Assembly (NCBI RefSeq): GCF_900176435.1
Contig: NZ_FWYE01000004.1
Location: 1 to 64,000, forward strand
Length of the DNA stretch: 64,000 nt
From: Picrophilus oshimae DSM 9789
Lineage (GTDB): Archaea > Thermoplasmatota > Thermoplasmata > Thermoplasmatales > Thermoplasmataceae
Direction of reading: 5' to 3'
Position numbers and translations under genes: made by a program. The notes beneath the pieces are model-generated. The model was given only the letters and a program-made list of their open reading frames with translations, did no database searches and was not told where the DNA came from. Shown piece by piece: positions 1 to 8,979 of the stretch; position 1 is the first letter of the stretch, and the number at the start of each line of letters is the position of its first letter.

Positions 1-4
1 CTTC

Positions 5-34
5 ATTTCAAACCCTTATAGATAGACTAGATAC
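5..34 (-). CRISPR. Single CRISPR repeat, probably the leader-proximal unit of the type I-B array
   Basis: A 30-base sequence starting atttcaaaccctta and ending gactagatac fits the well-known archaeal repeat family with TTTCAA-CCC-TATAG-TA-G-CTA-AC spacing. Read on the minus strand it ends in GTTTGAAAT, like the 8-base 5' handle of type I-B crRNAs. The cas operon runs leftward towards it, and an AT-rich stretch lies between cas2 and this repeat, so the array should continue left of the window. Only one copy is visible, so the repeat is identified by family resemblance, not by repetition. It is unrelated in sequence to the repeat of the array at 55.8-56.9 kb. Confidence 0.6.
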
Positions 35-289
35 CTCATAATAATATTACTATGATATATAAGTATTTATATTATAAAAATTGCGCATTATCAGTAGTTC
101 TACTTTTTTATACTAAATATTATATTAAAATTATACTTTATGCATCTGTAAGCAATTTCTTTTAATATTAAAAAAAATATAAAAAATAGTTATTTTATAT
201 ACAAAAGCTGTAATAAATTGCTTTAAAAATCAAATTTATCTATTCCGTCGAGGCCCTGTATTTTTTGAACTATTGATGGTCGACGTAAA
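35..289 (-). promoter_or_regulatory. Probable CRISPR leader between cas2 and the array, with an inverted repeat
   Basis: This AT-rich, non-coding stretch separates the cas2 stop from the repeat at 5-34, the expected place for a leader. A TATA-like tract lies about 25 bases before the repeat on the minus strand (roughly 55-66). At the cas2 end, a short GC-richer patch carries the inverted pair CGTCGA (246-251) and TCGACG (280-285), which stands out from its surroundings. Role as leader is inferred from position. Confidence 0.45.
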
Positions 290-565
290 TTAAAAAAATC
301 TTTCATCGGAATTTTTTATTACACCTAAATTTTCTTTGTTGGTGTATTTCAAATCTCTTATAATGTAAAACAAAACTGAATCCTCATCTTCATTAATTAC
401 CTTTTTAATTTCCTCTTTTAATTTATAGAATGAGGCCTGTGATATTTCACCCTCTAAGACAGAATTTTGTATCCAAGTTATATACTTCCTAGCTATTTTT
501 AAAACTTTTGAGACACGCTTTTCTGAAATATCATAAACCAATATTATATAAATCCCACTCACCAT
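290..565 (-). CDS. cas2: CRISPR-associated endonuclease Cas2
   Basis: A 91-residue protein of normal Cas2 length, with the ferredoxin-like first strand IYIILVYDISE carrying the conserved Asp, and the typical C-terminal DERFF ending seen in type I-B Cas2. Cas2 is the structural partner of Cas1 in the spacer-integration complex. It is the last gene of the operon; its ATG overlaps the last codons of cas1, so the two are translationally coupled. Family assignment is firm; nuclease activity cannot be judged. Confidence 0.93.
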   Translation of the reverse strand: MVSGIYIILVYDISEKRVSKVLKIARKYITWIQNSVLEGEISQASFYKLKEEIKKVINEDEDSVLFYIIRDLKYTNKENLGVIKNSDERFF

Positions 566-1551
566 CCAGATTTATATGGAACATATAATTTATCTCCTAA
601 TATATGTTTCTCTAATTTATATACTTCTAGTCTAATCAATCTTCTATATGAAACCTTGTGTGGTATTCCTGGATAGGATATGGTTGTTTCTAATTTTTTA
701 TCTAACTCTTCTATTATTGATTTTTTTCCGGTATTATCAATGGAAACTATATTCTCTATTTTATTAAAATTGCTTTCTTTTATAATATTTTCGTTTATTA
801 GTTTGAATATTACACGATCTGCTATGATTGGTTTAAATATTTCTGATATATCTAAATTTAGCGTGAACCTTCTAAAATTAGTTTCGTGTAGATATCCTAT
901 TCTAGGATCCATATGTGTTTTATAAATCTCTCCTAGAATGGTTGTATATAATATTGAGTTAACAAAACTTAACATGGAATTGATATTATCTTTAGGAGGC
1001 CTTTTTGTTCTACGTTCAAATGAAAAATTTTTGTTACTTATTATCTCATTAAATGAATAATAGTATAATTCCCTTATCTTGGCCTCAACAAGCATGAGAG
1101 AATTTATATCATTTTGTGTATCAAAAGATTCTTTTAAATGTTCTATTTTTTCTATTACCTGATCTAAATCACGACCGCGGTTGTTATAATATTTTAAATT
1201 TATAAGAATATTATCTACAGCCCCTTTTTCTATTAGACGTGCTATTTCAAGCCTTTTTGAAGAATCAATATAATATTTAACCTGATTTAATATCACAGCA
1301 CCTGAGGATAAATGCTCTCTTGGATATATTGATCCTGAATAATATCCATAATAATTAAAATAGTGTATTAATATACCCTTCTCACTCAGGTAATTAAGTA
1401 GCCTTGTATTAAAATTTATCTCTCCAAAAGCATATATTTCAGATGTATTCTCAATGGGTATATATTTTCTACCATCTTGATTTTCTATTAATATTGTATT
1501 CTCATCACGTTTCAGATTTCCACTGCTAAATATATAGATAGATTTCTTCAT
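559..1551 (-). CDS. cas1: CRISPR integrase Cas1
   Basis: Integrase that inserts new spacers into the CRISPR array together with Cas2. Counting from an upstream TTG at 1569, the metal-binding residues appear to be E162 (VEAKIRELYYY), H228 (GYLHE) and D240 (LNLDISEIFKP), the usual Cas1 triad. I prefer the ATG at 1551: the protein then begins MKKSIYIFSSG as in other Cas1 proteins, and a GAGGA ribosome site sits just before it, over the cas4 stop. Length is then 330 residues, normal for type I-B. The 3' end overlaps cas2. Confidence 0.94.
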   Translation of the reverse strand: MKKSIYIFSSGNLKRDENTILIENQDGRKYIPIENTSEIYAFGEINFNTRLLNYLSEKGILIHYFNYYGYYSGSIYPREHLSSGAVILNQVKYYIDSSKRLEIARLIEKGAVDNILINLKYYNNRGRDLDQVIEKIEHLKESFDTQNDINSLMLVEAKIRELYYYSFNEIISNKNFSFERRTKRPPKDNINSMLSFVNSILYTTILGEIYKTHMDPRIGYLHETNFRRFTLNLDISEIFKPIIADRVIFKLINENIIKESNFNKIENIVSIDNTGKKSIIEELDKKLETTISYPGIPHKVSYRRLIRLEVYKLEKHILGDKLYVPYKSGW

Positions 1552-1556
1552 TATCC

Positions 1557-2054
1557 TCACGACCAGCAAAATTCAGAATATGCACAATTCCTGCAATGGA
1601 TATTTTTTACCGGTTTTGGAATTTCCATTTCAATAATTCTTTTTATGTCTTCTATAATTTTCACCAATTTTTCTATATTTTCTTCAGTTAGTTCAACCCT
1701 TATTATTTTTTTCTCAGCAGGAAATCTTAACTCACCGGTAATATTTGTCCCTGGTTTGTATAGCTGGTACATGTAATATAATAACTGCATCTTTGCAGCA
1801 TTTTCAGTTTTACTCGATTTTTTAATTTCTACTATAATTGTTTTACCATCCTTATTTTCTACTGCATCTATTCTGGAATTTTCTATATTAATTTCCTTTC
1901 TATCTCTATTATAACTATGCTCATGTATAGTTCTACCAATGATTATATTATCGTCATCTTGATCCGCCTCAATTCCATGGGATATTAACCATACTTCGCG
2001 TTTGCATATATTATAATACCAAATCATTGTGCCTGTTATGTTTAAATCATTCAT
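1557..2054 (-). CDS. cas4: CRISPR-associated exonuclease Cas4 (RecB-like)
   Basis: A 165-residue RecB-family nuclease used in prespacer trimming and PAM choice. The nuclease motifs are D63 (SRIDAV) and E76-x-K78 (VEIKKS). Four cysteines that would hold the 4Fe-4S cluster are at positions 17, 154, 157 and 163 (CRNCAYSEFC). It starts immediately after the cas3 stop and ends a few bases before the preferred cas1 start, within the adaptation part of the operon. Confidence 0.93.
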   Translation of the reverse strand: MNDLNITGTMIWYYNICKREVWLISHGIEADQDDDNIIIGRTIHEHSYNRDRKEINIENSRIDAVENKDGKTIIVEIKKSSKTENAAKMQLLYYMYQLYKPGTNITGELRFPAEKKIIRVELTEENIEKLVKIIEDIKRIIEMEIPKPVKNIHCRNCAYSEFCWS

Positions 2055-4484
2055 TTATATCACCAGACTCTCACCATTATTAATCTTTAGACCTGTTGTA
2101 TTATCATATGAAGATTCAAGATAATTTTTGCGAATTATATAAAAATCATCATAAAATTTATCACATACAATGTTTTTCAAATCAGTTTTTCTAACTGAAA
2201 TTATATAATTATACATTTCCTTTCTAAATTTTATAATATCATCATCATAATAATTATATTTTTTAACTTTATATTTATTTATAATATCTGCAGCCTCATC
2301 ATCTATTTCAACAAATATGTTTATATATTTATCAAAATCATTTATAATATGGAAGTTAGAAACATAATATTCATCATTTATTTCAGATTTATTTTTCTTA
2401 AAAAAATTTAAGTTATTTAAGGCTCTTTCTAGATTCTCTGAGGATTGTAATGTTAACTGCCTGACGCATTTATAATATTCTTTAATAATATCAAGATAAT
2501 CACTCTCATCTATTGTTACCCTATTTTTTAATAATCCTAATGAAATATCTGTATGCAGCTGCCCGTATACATGTCGTGAAAAATAGCCATTACAACTATT
2601 TTTGGGTGAACAGTTTACTATGTAAATCTCGCCTTTTTTATTATTGTTTCCATTTCTATTAACTCTACCAGAAGATTGTATTAAACAGTCAATTGGAGCA
2701 ATATCCCGGATAACTATGTCAAAGCTTATATCTATTCCAGCCTCAAAGATTTGAGTGGATACTACAATTATATCCTCTTTATTCTTTATGCTGTCTTTTA
2801 TTTTATTTATTACATCCATCCTATGTTTGGGTATTATATTTGTTGATATGTAATAAACTTTTTTCTTAGTCAGCGTTTTTAGATGATTATATGCATCAAT
2901 AGATGCCTTAATTGTGTTAAACATAAATAGTATAGAAGAATATTTGCAATTAATGTATTTATCAATAACTTCTTCTGGAGTCATAGGTTCTAAATTTATA
3001 TGCATTTCCACCCTGCTTAATTGTCTAAACATTGATTTATAATCGCCAGATAATTCCACCGCATCATCTATTATATTTGGCTGGGTTGCCGTCATAATAA
3101 TAAAATATATATCAAATTTTTCTGCATACAACTTCAATAAGAATTTTATATTTTCCCAATTCTCAATGCTTATACTCTGGATTTCATCAAGGATTATTAT
3201 GGAATTAGCGATTCTAAAATATTTTTTTAGATTTCTATTTTTAAAGCCTGCCAAAGATTCAAATAACTGCACAAAAGTTGTGAATATAATTTCACTATCC
3301 CAATCCTCAGTTAACATCAGGCTTTGATCTACTGGAAGTTCCTCTCCAGCAATCTTTTGGGTTGATAAACTTAAATGATGATGTTTAATTATATATCTTT
3401 CGTCGTTTTCTTCAAAATCTTTCAAACCACTTAAAACAGATCTCATAACTTCATAATTCTGATCTACAATGGTTGTAAACGGGAGAGCATATATTATTCT
3501 ATATAATTTTTTAACGCTGTCTTTTAGTTTATCCCTTAAGATTAATGCAGCAGCTATTCCTGCAAGAGTTTTACCAGAACCGGTTGGTGATGTTATGGTA
3601 TAAAAATGATTTGACAAATCTGCATTTTGCATATTATGTTTCACAGTTTTATATAATTCATCTCTCATATTATTTATTTTATACTTTGTTGTGAATCTTG
3701 ATTTCTTATAATTCTCTATTAATTCCTCTTTTATATTATACTTTCTGTCATTAACATCTAATGATGCTGCATTTCTTTTATCATTATCTATTAATGCTGA
3801 ATAAATTAATAAAAAATCTGTAAATTCTATATTTATATATGAATTTGATGTATATTTTATATTTTTATATATTTTAACAAGGTAATTAAATATATCTTCA
3901 TGATGCGATATAAATGAATCAATATAATCCAACTTTATACCAGTTTCTTTAAATGAAAAATCTGCAACACATTTAAAATCCTTCTCTATTTCATGAATAT
4001 TTTTTTTAATGTTGTCACACTGCTTTTTTAATACTTCAATATCATAAGATATATTCTGCTGTAATTGAGGAATCCCAATATCAGAATCAAGATTACAAAG
4101 ATTACCGTGGTGGTGTTTAACTGCTAGGTAAATGTAAAGAACATACTCATCAGGAAAATTATTTTGTTTGGCACAGTATGCAGCATATAATGCTGAAATA
4201 AAGGCATGTGATTTGTATTTTTGCTTTTTATTATATAATAGATAATCCTGAAAAAATTCCGTGTATTTTCCAAAATCATGCAGACAACCAACAATAAATG
4301 CTGATTTTTTTAAATATTCATCATTCTTATTTAGGTAAATGCACTTAATTGATTTATATGAATTCCTGCCAACCTCTATAAGATGATCATGCAGAAATCT
4401 GAATTTTATGTTTCCATCTTCACACCATTTATGAGAATAGAAATTCATTTTCTGCAACCTCTGGTAAAACCATATTTTCTTCAT
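2055..4484 (-). CDS. cas3: CRISPR helicase-nuclease Cas3 (HD plus DExH)
   Basis: Effector nuclease recruited by Cascade to unwind and degrade target DNA. The N-terminal HD domain has HDH near residues 32-34, the HD pair H69-D70 (CLHDFGKY) and a HHHGN motif. The SF2 helicase part has Walker A PTGSGKT ending at T306, the DEIQ box at 433-436, a TATQP motif, and the QSSGRVNRNG motif VI. Its 809 residues match an undivided Cas3. The start overlaps the end of cas5; the second Met (M13, position 4448) is an alternative start with a smaller overlap. Confidence 0.95.
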   Translation of the reverse strand: MKKIWFYQRLQKMNFYSHKWCEDGNIKFRFLHDHLIEVGRNSYKSIKCIYLNKNDEYLKKSAFIVGCLHDFGKYTEFFQDYLLYNKKQKYKSHAFISALYAAYCAKQNNFPDEYVLYIYLAVKHHHGNLCNLDSDIGIPQLQQNISYDIEVLKKQCDNIKKNIHEIEKDFKCVADFSFKETGIKLDYIDSFISHHEDIFNYLVKIYKNIKYTSNSYINIEFTDFLLIYSALIDNDKRNAASLDVNDRKYNIKEELIENYKKSRFTTKYKINNMRDELYKTVKHNMQNADLSNHFYTITSPTGSGKTLAGIAAALILRDKLKDSVKKLYRIIYALPFTTIVDQNYEVMRSVLSGLKDFEENDERYIIKHHHLSLSTQKIAGEELPVDQSLMLTEDWDSEIIFTTFVQLFESLAGFKNRNLKKYFRIANSIIILDEIQSISIENWENIKFLLKLYAEKFDIYFIIMTATQPNIIDDAVELSGDYKSMFRQLSRVEMHINLEPMTPEEVIDKYINCKYSSILFMFNTIKASIDAYNHLKTLTKKKVYYISTNIIPKHRMDVINKIKDSIKNKEDIIVVSTQIFEAGIDISFDIVIRDIAPIDCLIQSSGRVNRNGNNNKKGEIYIVNCSPKNSCNGYFSRHVYGQLHTDISLGLLKNRVTIDESDYLDIIKEYYKCVRQLTLQSSENLERALNNLNFFKKNKSEINDEYYVSNFHIINDFDKYINIFVEIDDEAADIINKYKVKKYNYYDDDIIKFRKEMYNYIISVRKTDLKNIVCDKFYDDFYIIRKNYLESSYDNTTGLKINNGESLVI

Positions 4485-5208
4485 TATTATTATATTTTAC
4501 TTTTATTATTTTTCTATCTGTTTTTATTTTATAATTTTTACCACCGTGCTCAAAAATATAGGTCTCAGTTCTTGGTCTCCTCTCTTTATCAAAGTAAATT
4601 GGTATTATATCCTTTTGTATATGAATGCCTTCTTCAATCTTTACACAATTAATGTATTTCAACGGGGTAGGTGACACAACCTCTATAAAGTCATCTATGG
4701 AAAATATCTCAACCTCAGATTCCGCAACAAATCTTACCGTGGCAAGCATGTTGGCATAACCAAGAGAAACAGGATAATATGGATTTTTATTTTTTATTTT
4801 TTCCTTAAGTTCTAATATCGTTTCATCTTTTGATGAAAAATATATTCTATAAACTATATTCTTTGAAAAATCCTCCGGGATAAGTAATTCAAATGGTATT
4901 TGAGTATAATCGTATCCCTTTGATTCCATAATGTTATTAAAAAATGAGTAATCAATTATTTTCATGTAATTTAAATTAGTCATGTAAGTTCTTATCTTTG
5001 ATTTTACAGAAACCGATATCAATGAATTCTTAAAATTCATATCTTCATAATAAGAATCAAAATCAAATCCAAGAATGGCACCTATAATACCTGAAATCAC
5101 GGTTCTTGGTGGAAATAAATACGTCAGTGAAGAAGAATTAGTATAAAATTTTTTGAAGCTTGCAAATTTTGCCTGCAGATCAAAAACCATCATTTTCATG
5201 TTTATCAT
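4429..5208 (-). CDS. cas5: Cascade subunit Cas5 (type I-B)
   Basis: A 259-residue RAMP protein that caps the 5' handle end of the crRNA in Cascade. The N-terminal strand (FDLQAKFASFKKF) and the following LFPPRTVISGIIGAILGF are typical of Cas5 of the I-B (Hmari/Tneap) type. The ATG overlaps the cas7 stop as ATGA, which fixes the start and indicates translational coupling. The 3' end runs into cas3. Confidence 0.9.
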   Translation of the reverse strand: MINMKMMVFDLQAKFASFKKFYTNSSSLTYLFPPRTVISGIIGAILGFDFDSYYEDMNFKNSLISVSVKSKIRTYMTNLNYMKIIDYSFFNNIMESKGYDYTQIPFELLIPEDFSKNIVYRIYFSSKDETILELKEKIKNKNPYYPVSLGYANMLATVRFVAESEVEIFSIDDFIEVVSPTPLKYINCVKIEEGIHIQKDIIPIYFDKERRPRTETYIFEHGGKNYKIKTDRKIIKVKYNNNEENMVLPEVAENEFLFS

Positions 5209-6092
5209 TTTTTACAATTCGTTAAATCTTCCATATCTTCTATGTTTAGGTTTTTGTGTATCCAGCATTGTGCTATTGATATTTCATTTTCAGAAATTAC
5301 GCTTATAAGTTGTTTCAAACTAATTGAATAATCATTTATATTCCTGATAGGCTCCTTTTTGATATTAAGTTTTATATAATCTCTAAGATCGCCTATGTAT
5401 TTTCCATTAGATTCTGTTCTTATGTAAAGAACAGGCATCTGGTTAATCTTGCTCCTCGAAGCCTGAGATGGTATTGCATTTATCATTGCCTCATCAAACT
5501 TTTTAATATCATCTGGGCCAAGATTTGCTTTCTTTGCCCTTTTTGAACTTATAACACCATAAAATCCAATTAATGAATAATATAATCTATAATCCTTTCC
5601 GATAGAATTCATTTTATTGCCAGTGGAGCTGGCAAAGCCACCTGTTATTGAGTATGAGTTCAAAAGTTCAACCCTGTTTAATGAGTATCCCCAAGAAAAC
5701 TGTACGGGCCCAACTATTCTTATTGAATCACCATCAGACCTTTTTTTATTTTCATTTTTTTGCGATATTGGTATCATGGCTCCAAACAATCTTATATCAA
5801 TAAACTTATCAGTTACAAATTTCTTTAAATCTGTATCTTCATTTGCTTTATTCTCCAAAGCATCATTTAACCTCTCAGTGGCGGTTTGAACATTACCATG
5901 ATTTATAAAGATATTATTATCGTTTTCAAGTAGGTAATCTCTGATATATCTTTTTAAACGAACATCTGAAACAAGATTTGTGGAAGTTTCATAATCCATT
6001 CTGGGTCTGTTCTCATCATCTATGTCTCCATTTGGGTTTGTTAGCTTTCCTTCATATAAAAACAATATTTCTCCATCTTTTATATCACTCAT
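5205..6092 (-). CDS. cas7: Cascade backbone subunit Cas7 (Csh2-like, type I-B)
   Basis: Backbone protein that polymerises along the crRNA spacer. The segment EGKLTNPNGDIDDENRPRMD near the N-terminus is the DevR/Csh2 signature. A longer frame opens at 6125, but a perfect AGGAGG ribosome site lies about 9 bases before the ATG at 6092, which also overlaps the cas8b stop by 8 bases (ATGAGTGA). That start gives 295 residues beginning MSDIKDGE. It is followed by cas5 with an ATGA overlap. Confidence 0.93.
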   Translation of the reverse strand: MSDIKDGEILFLYEGKLTNPNGDIDDENRPRMDYETSTNLVSDVRLKRYIRDYLLENDNNIFINHGNVQTATERLNDALENKANEDTDLKKFVTDKFIDIRLFGAMIPISQKNENKKRSDGDSIRIVGPVQFSWGYSLNRVELLNSYSITGGFASSTGNKMNSIGKDYRLYYSLIGFYGVISSKRAKKANLGPDDIKKFDEAMINAIPSQASRSKINQMPVLYIRTESNGKYIGDLRDYIKLNIKKEPIRNINDYSISLKQLISVISENEISIAQCWIHKNLNIEDMEDLTNCKK

Positions 6093-7947
6093 TATTATCA
6101 TCCTCCTCATCTTCATTGTTTTCATCTTCTAACTTATCTGCAACACTGTAGCCTGTCATTATTAAAAATACATTTGATACATCGTCTATTGGCCATTTAT
6201 TCTTATCAGAAATATATTTTGATAATATTGAATGTGCCATAAAAAGAGCATATCCAAAATCTTTTGAATATATTCCATACTGTTTTATTTTTTCATCTAT
6301 TTGTATTAATAACTTTTCCAATGAGTTAAGATTCATACCCTGGTAATTTATCTTTTCAAGCATTGGGTTGCTTTTTATACCATTTGCGTACTGTATGCTT
6401 CCTATCTTCTTAATGGCATAACCAATCCAGAACAAACACTCCTGTTCCTTTGAGTATCCCATCTCCCTGATAAAATTATCCTCTTTCATTTTGCTCTTAC
6501 CTCCATTGTAAAGATTTTCAAATTTAAATTCATTTATAACATTCATTTTTGCTAAAAATTTTAAATATGCATTTAAAGCTATTATATAATTTGTATCTAG
6601 TCTACCATTTTCATAATAATACTGAGAAATTGAATCCATATATATGGATAATAATTTGTTTAATTTTATGTTTTTTAGTTTAAATAGACTTATTATAAAT
6701 GTCAAAGCTTCCTTATATTGTCTATTTTTTGCTAATGTTTTATAAAAACCATTAATATTCAAATTATAATTAAAGAATGAAAACATATTTTTGAACTCAA
6801 GATATGTTGAATTAATATTATTTATCATATTTAGTACCCTTGATTCAGGTATTTCTGTTATTATGTCTATAACTTTAAAAAAGCTCCTGGCCATCTCATA
6901 AAACATAATATCTATTATATAACCATCATCTGTTAAAATTTCCAATTTTGCAAGAGACTCTGCCTTTGAATTTATAATTGAATCTGTAATCTTAAAAACC
7001 TTTTCAGGTTCTATTTTTCCATGAAATACAGTTTCCTCTGGAATTATTAAAATGCTCCAGTCCCCAAGATTGGTACTTAAATTATTGAGCAGGTAGTTTT
7101 CAGCATTTATTATCTTTTGATAGCAGTCTGAGCATATGACAAAATTTTTTGAAAAATCTTTTAACAGTTTTGATGAAAATGATATCTTATTTGTATTATA
7201 ATACTTAAATCTAAATTTGCTTGTATCAGCGGTAACTTTTTTATTACTTTGACCACATACTGAACAAGTTCCATCCTCATAATTTTCATTTTCAGGTGTC
7301 ATAGAGGATTTTAAAATATCTTTATATTCATCATTCTTTGCAATTATTTCGTCATCAATTCCAATTGTAAAAAGTGAAATATTTTTTAGATATCCGTTTA
7401 ATTCTCCTGTATATTTTATTAGATCATCTATACTATAATAAATATATGGATACGGTATCAATTCTAAAAGAACATTGTTTTTATACTGGGTGCTGTTATT
7501 CTTTTCCTTCTTGTTATAAATTATTTTTATTCTAGTAAATTTTATTTCTCCAGGATATATAATTATATCAAAGTATGTGCTGTTATCTTTATAATATTTA
7601 TTAATAATTGATTCTATCTTGTTTATAAGAGAACCACGATAATTTTTACTTTTTAGATAATTATAAAAATTTGGAATTGAATTAAATGCATAATAAATGT
7701 TATCTGTGGTTAAATGCCATTGTGGTTTATTTCCTTTTATATTTCCAATCCATAGGTATTCCTTGGCAACCAGTTCCGCGCTGTCATCTGTTATCTCATT
7801 AAATTTTAAAGTTATTATATTCTTGGATGTAAAGAAGTTGATTATGCAAAGATAAGATCCATTCTTTTTTAAATCTATTTTTTGTATTTTATTTGACAGT
7901 GCGTCCGAAGTTAACAATCCTCCCAATCCCTCAAGTGCACTTATCAA
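6085..7947 (-). CDS. cas8b: Cascade large subunit Cas8b (Csh1-like)
   Basis: A 620-residue large subunit, expected to recognise the PAM. A treble-clef-like zinc site is visible in the middle third: CSVCGQ followed about 45 residues later by CSDC. This CxxC pair, the size, and its place between cas6 and cas7 match Csh1/Cas8b of type I-B. The start is TTG, overlapping the cas6 stop by 4 bases (TTGA). The acidic C-terminus (DEEDDNNE) contains the cas7 ribosome site in its DNA. Sequence is divergent, as usual for Cas8. Confidence 0.85.
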   Translation of the reverse strand: MISALEGLGGLLTSDALSNKIQKIDLKKNGSYLCIINFFTSKNIITLKFNEITDDSAELVAKEYLWIGNIKGNKPQWHLTTDNIYYAFNSIPNFYNYLKSKNYRGSLINKIESIINKYYKDNSTYFDIIIYPGEIKFTRIKIIYNKKEKNNSTQYKNNVLLELIPYPYIYYSIDDLIKYTGELNGYLKNISLFTIGIDDEIIAKNDEYKDILKSSMTPENENYEDGTCSVCGQSNKKVTADTSKFRFKYYNTNKISFSSKLLKDFSKNFVICSDCYQKIINAENYLLNNLSTNLGDWSILIIPEETVFHGKIEPEKVFKITDSIINSKAESLAKLEILTDDGYIIDIMFYEMARSFFKVIDIITEIPESRVLNMINNINSTYLEFKNMFSFFNYNLNINGFYKTLAKNRQYKEALTFIISLFKLKNIKLNKLLSIYMDSISQYYYENGRLDTNYIIALNAYLKFLAKMNVINEFKFENLYNGGKSKMKEDNFIREMGYSKEQECLFWIGYAIKKIGSIQYANGIKSNPMLEKINYQGMNLNSLEKLLIQIDEKIKQYGIYSKDFGYALFMAHSILSKYISDKNKWPIDDVSNVFLIMTGYSVADKLEDENNEDEEDDNNE

Positions 7948-8690
7948 TTTTTATCACCCAAAATTTTGAAACAGCCAAATCCCTCAGAATTTTTTGAGCC
8001 AATACCAGAATAGAACAATAATTTCATTATTTCTGGCTCAGTTCTTATTGTGTATATGCCATTATATGCTTTTATAAGTGTGTCTTTAAAATAGATAATC
8101 TTTTCATCTTTTTGGTTCTTCATATTATTATATGATATGTTAAATGTGAAATCATCGCTGTACTTATTTATAGCTTTTAATTTTGTCGCTATATTTTTTC
8201 TTACTGCATTTTCAAAATCATTTGACCATGGCTCAAAAAAAATTTTCTTTTTATTTTTTAGTGTTGTGTAAACTGTTATTGGAGAAAGCATTTCTATTAT
8301 GTAATGTTTTCTATTTTTATATATATTATAATCAAAAAATGATGGAATGAGGTCTTTAACTATAATCTTGGTTCCATTTAGATATAATTTCTGATTGGAT
8401 AGAAAATTATAAGCTATATCGGAAACAAGGTCATCATCATAAGAGGAAAAAATGAAATAAACAGGAGAGTTAAAAATTATTGATTTATTTTCTATTCTGT
8501 ACTTGCCAAACAATTTTGAAAATGTCATAAGCTTGATTTTCTTGGGTCCTACAAGATAACCAAACTCATGAAGTTTATCTCTTTTTTCCTGATCAGATAT
8601 ATTAGAATATATCATTGCCTGAATTAAATTATTGTACCATATTGGTAATTTAAGCTCGCCTTTGAATTCAAATACTATCCTAACTCTCAT
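7944..8690 (-). CDS. cas6: crRNA-processing endoribonuclease Cas6
   Basis: A 248-residue RAMP endonuclease that cuts the pre-crRNA within repeats. The C-terminal glycine-rich loop GIGSKNSEGFGCF is the Cas6 hallmark, and the N-terminal RVRIVFEF strand begins the first ferredoxin-like fold. It is the first gene of the operon. A TATA-like box at 8715-8724 lies about 26-34 bases before the ATG, so the transcript is probably leaderless. Confidence 0.92.
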   Translation of the reverse strand: MRVRIVFEFKGELKLPIWYNNLIQAMIYSNISDQEKRDKLHEFGYLVGPKKIKLMTFSKLFGKYRIENKSIIFNSPVYFIFSSYDDDLVSDIAYNFLSNQKLYLNGTKIIVKDLIPSFFDYNIYKNRKHYIIEMLSPITVYTTLKNKKKIFFEPWSNDFENAVRKNIATKLKAINKYSDDFTFNISYNNMKNQKDEKIIYFKDTLIKAYNGIYTIRTEPEIMKLLFYSGIGSKNSEGFGCFKILGDKN

Positions 8691-8979
8691 AATAAATAGC
8701 CACTATTGAAAATTAATATATAAATTTTTCTATACATATAAGCATACGAAATAATTTATTATTAATGTTACGATAATTAAATTAAGAATCTTCAAATATT
8801 GGGTTGCTCTAAGATCATATTATTAATAATATCTTATATCATCCTACTTCATTGCTTAAATTATTTTATATAAATTATTAAATGGATATTTTTAATATTC
8901 AATAAATATTCTATTTTATTTATATATTCTCTACATTATTTATTATAATTAGTCATATTTATAACTAAAAATATTAAGA
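8691..8979. promoter_or_regulatory. Intergenic region with the promoter of the cas operon
   Basis: AT-rich spacer between two minus-strand units. On the minus strand a TATA-like box (AATATATAAA on the plus strand at 8715-8724) sits upstream of cas6 at the distance expected for a leaderless archaeal transcript. The 8750-8979 part holds no ORF and presumably contains the terminator of the amino-sugar kinase gene and low-complexity sequence. Nothing else is recognised. Confidence 0.5.

Noticed and set aside
680-925. Plus-strand 81-codon frame inside cas1
   Set aside because: It is the complement of a well-supported cas1 gene with conserved catalytic residues; shadow frame.
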